Assembly: GCF_003597395.2 (NCBI RefSeq)
Contig: NC_133771.1
Span: 59,008,709-59,072,708, forward strand
Origin: Chelonoidis abingdonii
Taxonomy: Eukaryota; Chordata; Testudines; Testudinidae
Direction of reading: 5' to 3'
DNA length: 64,000 nt
Positions within the stretch are counted from its first letter, which is position 1, and every line of letters begins with the position of its first letter. The notes beneath the pieces are model-generated. The model made no database searches. It was not told the DNA's origin and saw nothing but the letters and a program-made list of their open reading frames with translations. A program made the translations under genes and the position numbers. Positions 11,989 to 22,690 of the stretch are shown here, piece by piece.

Positions 11989-12524
11989 CTCTAAAACCAC
12001 AACTTGAACCAATTTGTCATTCAGTAGATGTGCCAAACACACATAACTTGTGCTGATTTGGAATTCTGTAGGGAACTAACTGGAGCCTGGCTTAGGCAAG
12101 TGCAACTCCCAGTAAACTCAACACATAATTTATTTCCCCCCACATCCATCACAAGACGGTTGGGAATGATGCAGGTATAAGTAAATGATGGACTGCATTA
12201 TGCATTTTATGTTAAAAGCCATTTTATGTTAGTTATTTTTCCTCTTGTACTTTTATTTAAATAAAAACAACCATACTGGGTTGACCAATGATCCTTATAG
12301 CCCAGTAACCTGTCTCTGACAGTGGCTAGTGCCAGGTGCTTCTGGCAGTTGGAGGTTTAGGGACACATAGAGCTTGCAATTGCGTCTCTGATCAAACTGG
12401 ATCCTGTGCTGGACCTATCCTCCATGATCTTATGTAATTTTTTTTAACTCAGTTATACTTTTGGCCTTCACACCATCCCATGGGAACAAATTCTATCGAC
12501 TGATTATGCATTGTATGAAGAAAT

Positions 12525-12838
12525 CAGGGGCAGTTCCAGGCACCACCACAGCAAGCGCGTGCCTGGAGTGGGAAGCTGGGGTGGGGAGGGGAGGAGGCAG
12601 CATGCTGGTCGCGGTGAAGGTGGCAGTCAGGCAGCCTTCGGCAGCGTTCTGCGGGAGGTCCACTGGTCCCGCGGATTCAGCAGCAATTCGGCGGCGGGTA
12701 TGCCGAAGGTGCAGGACCAGCAGATCACTTGCAGAACTGGCGCCGAATCCACATGACCGGCGGATCTCCCGCAGAAACGCTGTTGAAGGCTACCTGACTG
12801 CTGTGCTTAGGGCGGCAAAAAATATAGAGCCGCCCCTG
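12525..12838. mobile_element. hAT MITE, 314 bp, GC-rich, nested in CR1
   Basis: Begins caggggcagttcc and ends gagccgcccctg, with inverted ends matching the hAT consensus. It is flanked by identical gaagaaat on both sides (12517-12524 and 12839-12846), the 8-bp duplication diagnostic of hAT insertion. The interior is GC-rich with many CpG (ggcggg, ccgcgg, ccggcgg), in sharp contrast to the surrounding CR1. There is no transposase. The open frame across it is a chance frame. Confidence 0.92.
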
Positions 12839-13628
12839 GAAGAAATACGTACTTTTGTTTAAACTTGCCACCTATTAATTTAATCAGGTGATCTCTAGTT
12901 CTTGTCTTATGTGAAGGAGTAAATAACACTTCTCTATTCATCTTCTCCACACCATTCATGATTTTATAAACCTATATCATCTCCCCACTTAGTTGTCTCT
13001 TTTTTCTAAGTTGAACAGTCTCCTTGGACAGAAGCTGGTCCATACCTCTTATCATTTCAGTTGCCCATCTTTTTCAATTCTAATATATCTTTCATGAAAT
13101 GGGGTGACCAGAACTGTATGCTGTATTCAAGGTGTGGGAGTACCATGGATTCATATAGTGGTATTATGATATTTTATGTCTTATATCTTCCTAATGGTTC
13201 CTAACATTTTGTTAGCTTTTTTGCTGCTTCTGCACATTATACAAAAGAAGGACTCTGGTGTGGAAATCTTCCTCACATCCTCTGCAGTGAAGACCAATGT
13301 GAAGGATTAATTTAGCTTCTCCACAATGACCATGTCTTCCTTGACTGGTTCTTTAGCACACCAACCATCCAGTGGTCCCACAGACCCATTTGGCAGGCTT
13401 CCTGCTTCTAATATACTTAAAAAAATTCTGTTTGTGTTTGTGTCCTTAGCTAGTTAGTCTTCAAATTCTGCCTTACTATGCTTTTACACTTGACTTGCCA
13501 GAGTTTATTTTCCTTTCCATTTTCCTCACTTGGATTTGACTTACAATTTTTAAAGGATGCCTTTTTGCCTCTAACTGCCTCTTTTACTCTGCTATTTGGA
13601 CATGATGGCATTTTTTTGGCCCTCTTCC

Positions 13629-13686
13629 TGTTTGTTTGTTTGTTTGTTTGTTTATTTGTTTGTTTGTTTGTTATTTATTTATTTTT
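13629..13686. repeat. (TTTG)n/(TTTA)n microsatellite
   Basis: About a dozen tandem tttg units interrupted by ttta, passing into ttatttatttatttt. It lies within the antisense CR1 copy and creates the poly-FVCL frame seen there. Confidence 0.95.
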
Positions 13687-13952
13687 GGTATTTAGATACA
13701 TATTTAGTTTGAGCCTTTATTATGGTGTTTTAAAATAGTCTTCATACAGTTTGTAGGCATTTCACCTTGTGACTGTTCCTTTTCATTTCCATTTAACTAG
13801 CTTCCTCATTTTTGGGTAGTTCCCCTTTTTGAAGTTAAATGCTATCATAGTGGGTTTCTTTGGCATTTTTCTTCACAAGGATTTTAAATTTAATTACATT
13901 ATGGGAGGTACCATATGAGAACATACCGAGGGGATGCAAAGTTTACTTCTTG

Positions 13953-14026
13953 CTTTCACCCACGAAAGCTCATGATCCAAAACATCTGTTAGTCTATAAG
14001 GTGCCACAGGATTCTCTGCTGCTTTT
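13953..14026 (+). mobile_element. Penelope-like terminal-repeat fragment
   Basis: The blocks cacccacgaaagctcatg, tctgttagtctataaggtg and ccacaggattctctgctgctttt match the right-hand arm of the Penelope-like element at 19282-20808. The copy is truncated at its left, so the CUGANGA part of the hammerhead-like core is missing here, although GAAA is present. Confidence 0.85.
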
Positions 14027-14089
14027 CCAGAAATAGTAGTAAATCTTCCTCATATTTGGTATTTAACTCTTTCTTGATATTACTCTCTC

Positions 14090-14830
14090 CATATATGGAA
14101 TGGAAAAGATGGTCCAAAACAGCAACAAAACAATATTATGCCTATGAAGAATGTGACTGAAAATGTGATACCATTTATGTAAATCAATGCTATGATCTTA
14201 CCCGGCATACTGTGGTCAGTTCTGTCACCCCATTTCAGCCAAATTTCCAACCAGCATTACTGAGGAGAAATTGAAAAGACTGATTTTATTTAGACAGACA
14301 ACAAAAAAGGTGGGAATGGATACAGATACATACATTAATGCATGATATAGACAAGGTAAATCAGGCACTTTTTATATTTACCCTCTCTCATAATACCAAG
14401 AAGAAGCGGCCATCCAATAAAATTGAAAGGCAATAATTTTAATATACCTTTTACACAGCGTATAATAAACATGTGGAACTCATGGCCTTACTACATTGAG
14501 TCCAGAAACTCAACAGGATTCAAAAGAAGACTGAGATTTATATGGATAATTAGGATATGAAATCTAAGGGACAGAAATCCTCATGCTCCAGAGTATAGAG
14601 TCATAGAACTGGAAGGGACCTCGAAGGTCATCCAGTCCTGTCCTCTGCATAAGCCCTGCCTAGAATTAAGAAGCAATTTCCCCTAATGGTAGGTTATTTT
14701 GTAATTGCCCATTTTGGGAATTCTTGCATCTTCTTCTGAAGCACCAGCCGTTGCCGGAGACTTGATACTGGACTTGATAAACCACTGCTTTGATCCAGCA
14801 TGGCAATTATATGCTCTGTGATACCACGAG
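14090..14830 (+). mobile_element. Old CR1/L3-type LINE 3' part with a nested CR1 tail
   Basis: The plus strand reads like the 3' part of an old CR1-family LINE, ending in gattgcctgg-type tail blocks (cttgatactggacttgataaaccactgctttgatccagcatggcaatt, in pieces, at 14759-14815). A second CR1 tail (agaactggaagggacctcgaaggtcatccagtc, in pieces) lies inside it at 14599-14660 and looks like a separate, younger 3' fragment. No intact frame is present. Confidence 0.6.
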
Positions 14831-15690
14831 TGAACCCAAATCAAACTTTCCCAAAGTTGAGGCAGATGCTGTTTGGATTCAGGGTGTTTGTTTGTTTTGT
14901 TGAGTTTTGTTTAATCTGAGACCATCTCTTGTTTTAAACTGCAAGTCACAATATATTGTAAATTTTGACATGTTCTGTATGAAAATTGTTTGCTGTGTTG
15001 CATACTTCTAGTCCAGCTTTTCCTGTTTGAAAAACTAATTCCAATTTGTTTGTTTTATAAGTGACACTATTCCAAACTTGAAAAATTAAGATTCACTTTA
15101 AATGAGTGTTTTGGACTTGTATCTGCTTTTTAGTTAGATTTGTTTCAATGTGTTCACAATGATGGAGTAGACAGAAAGAGATACCAGAGCTACTAATATT
15201 AGTGCCACTATGAAACAAATAAGGCAATTAAAAACACACACACAGTTTCTGTACCAAGATCCTTTGCTAAGATATTTACTTACAGACTTCCCCGTAAAGC
15301 TACAACAACTGTTTTAGAATTAGAAATATTGATTGCTTCATTATCAAGACTAACTTTATTCACTAAATACGAAGGGAGGGGGTTTTGAAAGTCACTTCCA
15401 CTGAGAGCCAAATATTTATTTACTTTTCGAGATCTAGCTCTTTTTAGCCATGTGAGAGCTGAAGCCATCCCTGCTATTTTCACATCACTAAATGGCAGTG
15501 TGACTAACTATTGCTTTAAAACCAATTTAGTTAATAATATAGGGTGAAATCCCATCCCTCTCCTCCACAGGTGCAGAAACCCCTTCCTGCAGCAGAACAC
15601 CTGCATATCCCATCGCTGCAGAAAATCTTTCCTCTCTGCTCTTGGAGGTAGATTCATCAGTCATTCAGTTACCCTGGGGGTTTGTTTACA
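14831..15690. other. Intergenic, unassigned
   Basis: No gene. A short (CA) run (aacacacacacag) lies at about 15233-15245. A moderately pyrimidine-rich piece at 15545-15660 (ctctcctccacag|gtgcag) looks superficially like a splice junction, but no supporting frame was found. Confidence 0.4.
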
Positions 15691-15693
15691 ATG

Positions 15694-16074
15694 GTGGTTC
15701 TCAACCAGGGTACAAAGAGGTCTTCCAGAGGGTAACTCATCTAGATAGTTGCCTAGTTTTACAACAGGCTACATAAAAAGCATGAGCAAAGTCAGTACAA
15801 ACTAACCTTTGATACAGACAATGACTTGTTTATACTGCTCTAATTGCTATCCACTGAAATGTAATTACAGTATTTATATCCCAATGGATTTATTTATAAT
15901 TTATATAGGTAAAAATGAGAATAGTATGCAATTTTTCAGAAAGAGCATGCTGTGGCACTTCTTATGTTTATGTCTGATTTTGTAAGCAGTAGTTTTAAGT
16001 GAGTGAAACTGGGGTACACAAGACAAATCACGACTCCTAAAAGGGGTACAGAGTACAAAGTTTGAGAGCCACTG
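15694..16074. mobile_element. hAT (Charlie-like) MITE, about 381 bp
   Basis: Left end gtggttctcaacc, right end gtttgagagccactg, matching the CAGTGGTTCTCAACC terminal repeats of hAT-Charlie-type elements. The left CA is mutated. An 8-bp duplication is not convincing (gtacaaga on the right). The interior carries the expected gggta-ca blocks next to both ends. Confidence 0.75.
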
Positions 16075-16340
16075 GTACAAGAAGAAAGAGGCTGCATAGT
16101 GGCCAGAAAGGCTTCACTCTCCGATTTGGGAGAAGGGATGCCTCCCTCTTTGACTCTGTGCCAGCTTCCTACGGGCTTACCCAAAAAGAAAGACGTACTT
16201 GAAGGGTAATCCAAACCTGCCTAAAAAGAGCAGGCCCAAGAAAGCTATAGTCCTTCATTACTGATAGCAATCTCTTCAGAACCCTTGTGTAACATATCTG
16301 GTGTTAAGCATATCCCTGAAAGGTAAATAGCCCAATAACT

Positions 16341-18092
16341 TGTGGCACGGAGGAAGGAAGACCCAGGGAGCAGGATTGATTAATCAGACAGGAGGCTCAG
16401 CTGACAGGACAGGAGGGCCTGTGTAAGTGGTAAGTTGGCAACAAGGAGGCGGCTGTAGGAAAGTAGTCCCTGAGAAGGAGGTGTCATAAACAGATAGCTA
16501 AGGGTTAATGTCTTTCACCTGTAAAGGTAACAAAGAGAACCAAACACCTGACAAGAGGACGCAATCAGGAAACCAGATTTTCAAAGCTTAAGGGAGGGAA
16601 TTTGTGGGGTGTTCTGGTCTTGGGTCTTTGGTCTGTTCTGTGCTCTCTCAGCTAGAGAGGTCTATTTCTAGTCCTTCTAATCTTTCTGTTCCCAGTATTA
16701 TAGTACAAAGTAGCAAAAGTATAGTCTTTTTAAATTGTTTTGCTGTATTTGCATCTGGTATCGGCTGGTGGATCTCTCTATAGTTTATAATTGGCTATAC
16801 AGTACTTTAAAATTGTATTGTTTATTGCCGTAAGGCTGTTTAAATCCTTTCTTCTATTGTTTATATATTTTTAAATAAGTTGAAAAACCCTGTATCAACC
16901 ATTAAGTTACATGGAACTGTTATTCTAGTTCTTTCTTCTTTTTTTATAAAAAAAGTATTTGTTTTAAAGACCTGTTGATTTTTTTTCTAGTTGAATCCCA
17001 CCAGAATGTGGGAGAAAGGGGTGCGAAGGGCGCGGCACAAGACAGGGGTCCCGGGAGGGGGGGGCGGGGGGGAAAGCTGCCCCTCTCTGCTGTCTACCAT
17101 CCTGTAATAATTCCTATTTCTTGTCCCAGGGTGGGAACCGTAAATGCCAAGACGGAAGCCAAGACCGAGACAGAGCCCGCGCGGAACTGAAGAAGACTAG
17201 GGGGAAGAGAGCTGGATGAGAGGGGATGCTGAGAATACAGGAGGATAGAAAATCCCTTTCTTTTCCTTGCTCTTTGGATTGTCTTTTGTGGAGAGAGGAC
17301 ATTTGCCACGCTTCTTCGGATATTGTGATGTTAAAGAACGGTTGCCAGCCCACGTAGAACTCTCAGGTTAGCCCAGAGAGGAAATTCTGGGTGGGAGAGA
17401 GGTGGGGGGAATGGTTTATTTCCCTTTGTTGTGAGACTCAGAGCCTCTGAGTCTTGGGGTCCCCCAGGAAAGGTTGGGGAGACCAGAGGGAGCCAAAACC
17501 ATGGAATTTTTGGCTGGTGGCAGCGAAATCAGATCTAAGCTGATAATTAAGCTTAGAGGGGTTCATGCTAGCTTCTCAGGTTATGAACACTAAGGTTCAA
17601 ATCTGAGTAGGAAAGCTATGATAGGAGGGGTGTTGGGATTATAGTGGACAGCCCACAGTTACTCCCTGGGAGGAGGGAGGCTGGTGAACTCAAAGAGAAG
17701 GGGAGATCCAGGAAGATAGGAGATCAGGGGAAAAGCAACAAGGAATCGGAGTACAGATCTTGACTGTGGATTTGAGACACCCTAAGCTGGAACCTGGAGT
17801 AAATGGCAGGCCTGGGTTCCCCTACTAACCAGTGGTCATGTGGCATAGACCAGATAGAGGACATGGACTGCCTAGGATATTTGTTCTGGAAATGCTTTTA
17901 CACTCCCAGAAGGAAGAATTACTTAGTGACCTGGCCAGAGGCTGAGTCTTGAAGAAGATGCTGCAGTTCCTGCAGTGCGAAGGGTATACAGGGTGAGAGA
18001 ATGCCAGTGGAGGGTGCAATGCCTGGCCAGAGCTAATACCCCATAGCAAGTAGGAGAAAGTGCCACTTGTGGTGAGTGGACCCCGTGACACA
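16341..18092. mobile_element. LTR-like repeat split by a younger solo LTR
   Basis: Sequence at 16341-16481 and 17629-18092 looks like one repeat, starting tgtggcacgg and ending ccccgtgacaca (roughly inverted ends). The segment between is the LTR at 16482-17623. The right part contains purine-rich blocks (ggaggctggtgaactc.., cctgggttcccctac.., ggccagagctaat..) that I associate with a common chelonian LTR. The outer boundaries are approximate, and no target duplication was found. Confidence 0.5.
16482..17623 (+). mobile_element. Solo LTR, 1142 bp, exact 5-bp target duplication
   Basis: Starts tgtcataaac and ends gctatgata, near-inverted TG...CA-type ends with the final CA mutated. It is flanked on both sides by ggagg (16477-16481 and 17624-17628). 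It has a T-rich middle, then a G-rich leader-like part with an unusual C/G block at about 17052-17070. Orientation is inferred from similarity to known turtle LTRs. No retroviral genes are attached, so it is probably the product of recombination between two LTRs. Confidence 0.85.
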
Positions 18093-18765
18093 CCCGCAAC
18101 TAGACAGACTAAATATAACTTTTTCCAATGAGTCACTAATCCATCCACTGCTAGCATGACTGTTTATGACCCATTTGAAGATACATCATTAGGCAATATA
18201 TATTAAGGGCATGATCTAACTCTCATTGAAGTAAATGGAGAAACAATCAATGAATTTAGTGGGAGTTGGATCTGGCCTGAATACAGAAATCCTCCAGAAG
18301 AATAGGCTCTGTGGGAGTGAATAAAAATATACAAATACGGGTGGCAAATCTCATTCTTACTATATCAAGATTTCTCAAATAACAGAAGAGAGACCAGGCA
18401 GAGATTTTTAAACTACTCCTATGTAATTAGCAATCTATATACTTTGTGAGGGGGGTTTTCAGGGCTAAACGAAGGATGTTTCCAAACTCCCTGGATACAT
18501 TTTAAAGATAGGAAGATTTACAATAGAATTACTAAAAGTAAATTAGTAGACAATGATGCTTATCTGGAAAGAGGGGGCATCTTAAAAATCTTAGTCAAGA
18601 TTTGACTTTCAGACCTCTTTCCATGATGTCCTGGGGAAATATTTTTCAAGAAGATTGAAAATTGTACAGATATATCTATGCAAGAAAAAATAGCAATTTC
18701 TATGGGTGGTCATTATCCTGCCAGCTATGAAAATGGATGTTGAGCATCTGGCAGCTCAGGTTTAC
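18093..18765. other. Intergenic with an old palindromic repeat fragment
   Basis: At 18210-18285, gatctaactctcattgaag... gtgggagttggatctggcct resembles an old amniote palindromic repeat seen elsewhere in this window. Otherwise it is unassigned. Confidence 0.4.
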
Positions 18766-19000
18766 GCTAAAAATTTAAGTTGACCCAGCTATGTTAATCA
18801 AGGGTGTGAAAAATCTAGTCAAGCAACCTAACCCCTCATACAGACAGCACTAGGTTGTCAGAACAATTCTTGCATCCACCTAACTACTGCCTACCAAGGA
18901 GGTGGATTAACTGAAGCGATGGGAGAACCCTTCCTGTCACTGTAGCGAGTGTCTATACTGAAGCGCTATTATGGTGCTTTTGCAGTTTAGGTCATACATT
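18766..19000. mobile_element. Truncated MITE (Harbinger-like)
   Basis: Contains internal inverted blocks (ctaggttgtcagaacaattcttgcatccacctaac, in pieces) and gtgtctatactgaagcgct near the right, typical of a turtle MITE with gtctacac-type ends. The true termini are lost, so classification rests on similarity of the interior. Confidence 0.5.
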
Positions 19001-19340
19001 TAGCAAGGTGTGAAGGAATATACTACACCATCCAGGGCCAGTCTGGAGCTCACAAACAGAACAGTCTGGGTGCAACTAAGGACTCCCTGCTTTGCTCACA
19101 TGACCTATTCATGCAGGAAGAGGAAGCTGAGCAATGGGGCGCAGACTAGAAGTCCAGCTTCTCTGCAAGCGGCGGGGTTTGGGTGCTGTCTTCTCTGTCT
19201 CAGGAGGCCAGCATGATTAGGTTTGTTTTGGATGTCTGGGAGTTCTGAACTAGGGTCTTGAGATAAGGGCCTTTGAACTGTAAAAGCAGCAGAGAATCCT
19301 GTGGCACCTTATAGACTAACAGACGTTTTGGAGCGTGAGC

Positions 19341-19368
19341 TTTCGTGAGTGAATACCCACTTCTTCAG
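19341..19368 (-). ncRNA. Hammerhead-ribozyme-like core in the Penelope arm
   Basis: On the minus strand the order is CUGAAGA (19362-19368), one extra A, a six-pair helix GUGGGU-AUUC-ACUCAC containing one G-U pair, then GAAA (19341-19344). This is the CUGANGA / stem II / GAAA arrangement of hammerhead ribozymes, which have been reported in Penelope-like elements. The extra A after CUGANGA is non-canonical. I could not define convincing helices I and III or the cleavage site by eye, so activity is unproven. Confidence 0.5.
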
Positions 19369-20689
19369 ACGCAGGTAGTGGAAATTTCCAGGGGCAGGTA
19401 TATATATGCTAGCAAGCAAGCTAGAGATAACGAGGTTAGTTCAATCAGGGAGGGTGAGGCCCTGTTCTAGCAGTAGAGGTGTGAAAAACCAAGGGAGGAG
19501 AAACTGGTTCTGTAATTGGCAAGCCATTCACAGTCTATGTTGAGTCCAGAGATCTCGATAGTGTCAAATTTTACAAATGGACTGACGCTCAGCAGTTTTT
19601 CTTTGGAAATTCTGGTCCACAAGCTTCTCAATGCTAGGCAGGTTAGCCAACCCTTAAGGGTCTGCTATCTGCTCTAACCCCCAGACAGAGTGACAACAAC
19701 CTACAGGTTTTTGTATCTTGCCATCCCAAGCATATCTCATTTTGTGTCCATTTACCCGCCACGTAGAAATTAGAAACAGATCAACAGGCCAGACGTGTAC
19801 CCAAGAAGCCTCCTACTGCAGGACATTGCAAGAAAGAAACCAACATGATCCACTGGCCATCCATTACATGCCCCAGCTAAAACCCCTCCAAACGCATCAT
19901 CAGAGATCTACACCCTATCTGGACATGATCCCACACTTTATGCAGGTCTTAAGTGGCGGCCCAATCCATTGCCCACAGACAAACCTGCCAACCTGTAAAC
20001 TATTCTACACCAGGCAGTTGCACACCATCCCATAGTAACTTTACCTCAGGAACCAATGGATTGGTTCTGAGCTCGAGTGCCAACTTATGCCCACGGTGTC
20101 ATACACCAGCGACACCATCTGGTGAGATTCGTTAATCAGGTTGGCAGCCACACCATCTGTTGTTCAAGGAGGCCTGCACGTCCAGATCCGTGAAATAGTG
20201 TGGGATCATATGTCCAGCAATCCCCTCTGCTATGTACATCGCCAAACGGACAGTCAGCGTACGCAGAAAAAGTTAAGCTGGGGGCTGTAAGTCAGATTTG
20301 GCCAGTGGAAGTCCTGTGCCCAAATATTCAAACAAAACCTGTAGGTTTGTCTGCACTTAGGAGGCTCCCTGGGTACACCATAGTCTGGCTCTTAAGGTTG
20401 CCAATCCTGTTCAGCAAAATTTCCTCGTGCGGCTGGAACCAGTACCTTTTTTGAGAATGCTTGGCTGGAGATTTGTAAGTATCATTTGCAAATTTTGAAC
20501 CACTACATCAACTCTGGACTCTAACAAAGATGTGAATGGCTTGCCATTACAGAAAACATGTTTCTCCTCCCCTGGTTCACACCTCTTACTGCTATGAACA
20601 GGGCCTCACCCTCCCGATTGAACTAACCTACGTTTCTCTAGCTTGCTTGCTAGCATAGATATATACATCCCTGAAATTCCACTACCTCG

Positions 20690-20712
20690 GAAGTGGGTAT
20701 TCACTCACGAAA
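20690..20712 (+). ncRNA. Degraded hammerhead-like arm, core lost
   Basis: The right arm of the same element keeps the stem II hairpin (gtgggt-attc-actcac) and GAAA at 20709-20712. The CUGANGA segment upstream is replaced by ctcgga, so the catalytic core is broken in this copy. Confidence 0.45.
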
Positions 20713-20997
20713 GCTCACGCTCCAAAACGTCTGTTAGTCTATAAGGTGCCACAGGATTCTCTGCTGCTTTTACAGATCCAGACTAACACGGCTACCCCTC
20801 TGATACTTGGCCTTTGAACTGTTATTCTAAGTGCTCCTTCCCTGGGCTTCATTAAAGGAGACATGCCTATTTTGATTAGCTTTCATTGCACTGTACTTGC
20901 AAGAGGATTTTCTGATGCTGAGTTGAAGGGGCTCACCTGCATGGCCATACGTGGCCTCAAGGGTGGTCCACCCCTTTGCACAAGAACATTAAAATAG

Positions 20998-21186
20998 TTA
21001 TAATTGGAGATATACCTATCTCCTAGAACTGGAAGGGACCTTGAAAGGTCATTGAGTCCAGCCCCATGCCTTTGCTAGCAGGACCAAGTACTGATTTTTG
21101 CCCCACATACCTAAGTGGCCCCCTCAAGAACTGAACTCATAACCTTGGGTTTAATAGGCCAATGCTCAAACCACTGAGATATCAAA
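20998..21186 (-). mobile_element. Tortoise Pol III/SINE (tRNA-derived), antisense
   Basis: Read on the minus strand it starts with a tRNA-like head (gatatctcagtggtttgagc, A-box region). It continues through a B-box region (ggttatgagttcagttc), then the body with gggccacttaggtatg and a 3' tail shared with CR1 (caatgacctttcaaggtcccttccagttctagga, in pieces), ending in atctccaatta. This tRNA-head plus CR1-tail structure is specific to chelonian SINEs and anchors the organism call. Confidence 0.9.
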
Positions 21187-21215
21187 GGGGGGAGGGATAG
21201 CTTAGTGGTTTGAGT
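21187..21215 (+). mobile_element. SINE 5' head fragment, head-to-head with the antisense SINE
   Basis: ggagggatagcttagtggtttgagt is the tRNA-like A-box head of the same SINE family in plus orientation. It directly abuts the 5' end of the antisense copy. It stops after about 29 bp. Confidence 0.7.
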
Positions 21216-22690
21216 CAACTGTTAACTTTAATCTCCAGTATTTAAATCGTTCTGCCTCATGCTGTCTTGGTGGATTGCAGTGCTCTGTCCTGGAGCTTCT
21301 TAGATAATTCTGCTTCCCTGGAAAGCATTTTCCCACTGTGGTGTCCCCAGCAGTGGCAAGGAGACTCAGTTTTTAAGAAGAATGAAGTGGGATGGGGAAA
21401 AGATCTCTCTCTTTTGTCAAAGTGGGTGGGGAGGTGTCTGATAGTGAGTTTGGGAGTATATTTTGTGGATGCATATGTTATTTTAATAATAAAGTCTGCT
21501 ACTTATTTACATGGGGCAAAAATCAATATTTGCCCCCTCTGGCCTTTTCACTGCTGAGGCTTCCTGACTGAGTGAGTTTTTGTTTTAATAAGCACATTTA
21601 GGGGGCTCCTTTTGAATTTCCTACTTCAGTAGCTTTGACAGCCAGTGTTTTAGAGATGCAATGGCAATTTATGTGCACCTTCTGGTAATCTGACTAGATG
21701 ATTTGACTAGATGAATAGTTTCAAACAAATTGCATTTTCCTCACAGATTCTAGCCTAAATCCAGTGGTGATGTTTCTAGTGGATCTGCAAGGATCTGTTT
21801 TTGGCTCAATGCTGTCCAGTATCTTTATCAACTATATGAAACAATATAAAACAACTGCTGGTAAAATTTATAGATGGCATGAAAATGGGGGAGGGGTAAA
21901 CAGTGACAGGGATAGGTCAGTTACATAGATCAATCTGGATCACTAGGTAAAGTGGTCTCCTATGAACAACATGGGTTTTAATACAACAAAATGTAAAAAT
22001 GTAGTCAGACATCTAGAAACAACGCATTTGACTTGCAATTGGAATTAGGCTCCTAAGTCACTTATGCACGTTTGAAAATGTTACCCCCAGTCTTTAATTA
22101 CATATTTCCATGCTAATTTTCAAGTAACTCAACATGTCGTTGATATTTTCATTCACGGCTCCTCAGTGGGAAAACTTCCTTGCCAAATTTCAGCTTTAAA
22201 ATGTCAGCCATTTTGGCTGACAGACTGTTAAAAAAAGTCACAAGATTTTTTTTTTTATGGTGTGGGAATATATTTTTTTCTTATTTCCGTCATTCCAAAA
22301 TACCTGGCTTTTTGCTCAGACTATTTTTTGTAAACTTTTTGGCAGAAACTACCCATTGAAAGTTTCAGTTATAAGCAAATGAAATGGGAAGCTAGGTAGG
22401 AAACTTGCAGAACCTAAATTATAGTAGTATCTGCCATTCTTGCTATAGGTAACTTTCCTACTTGGCTTTCCTTCCAGGTCTCTTCAACGCATCCAGCTTC
22501 CAGCGTCTGTATTTCTGTGGTGACTGTTCTCTGTAGTCATGAGTTGCTTATTATTTCCTTCTGATTCCTGCTAAGTCCCTGGGCTGCTCTCCAGTTGTCA
22601 AGATGGCACACATGATAAGAGACCTATTGAACTTACTGAAAGTCCTGGACATGCAAATAATGTTGACCAGAGATGCCTTCTTTCATTTTC
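21216..22690. other. Intergenic with an old repeat fragment at about 22035-22090
   Basis: ggaattaggctcctaagtcactta..gcac.tttgaaaatgttaccc at 22039-22088 is a widespread old amniote repeat motif. The rest is unassigned, and the 96-residue frame at 21267-21557 shows no recognisable domain. Confidence 0.4.

Larger units (their letters stand above)
12280..13925 (-). mobile_element. CR1 LINE, antisense copy interrupted by a hAT MITE
   Basis: Read in reverse, the segment runs from the CR1 body (13450-13925, between endonuclease and polymerase) to the 3' part and tail (12280-12430). Recognisable plus-strand landmarks are catgattttataaacct..atcatctcccc at 12957-12985, ggggtgaccagaactg at 13101, and gccttcacaccatccca near 12464. 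A large internal piece is missing at about 13245-13260, where polymerase-coding sequence should lie, so the copy is both deleted and split. The hAT element at 12525-12838 interrupts it, and the CR1 order resumes on either side. Confidence 0.8.
19282..20808 (+). mobile_element. Penelope-like element with inverted terminal arms
   Basis: This 1527-bp insertion is bounded by a perfect 14-bp duplication ggcctttgaactgt (19268-19281 and 20809-20822). About 280 bp at the left (to about 19560) recurs in reverse complement at the right (from about 20521), giving the inverted terminal-arm structure known for Penelope-like elements. Between them is a decayed coding remnant: a part that would be the end of the reverse transcriptase (about 19800-20100), then a region corresponding to the GIY-YIG endonuclease (about 20190-20290, with frame breaks). 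The polymerase is mostly absent, so the element is 5'-truncated and non-autonomous. Penelope elements insert with variable-length duplications, consistent with 14 bp. Confidence 0.85.

Noticed and set aside
12461..12862. 133-residue frame with Arg-rich C-terminus
   Set aside because: It spans the hAT MITE 12525-12838 and CR1 flanks, so it is not a gene.
13478..13738. 86-residue frame with FVCLFVCLFVCL
   Set aside because: Produced by the TTTG microsatellite within an antisense CR1.
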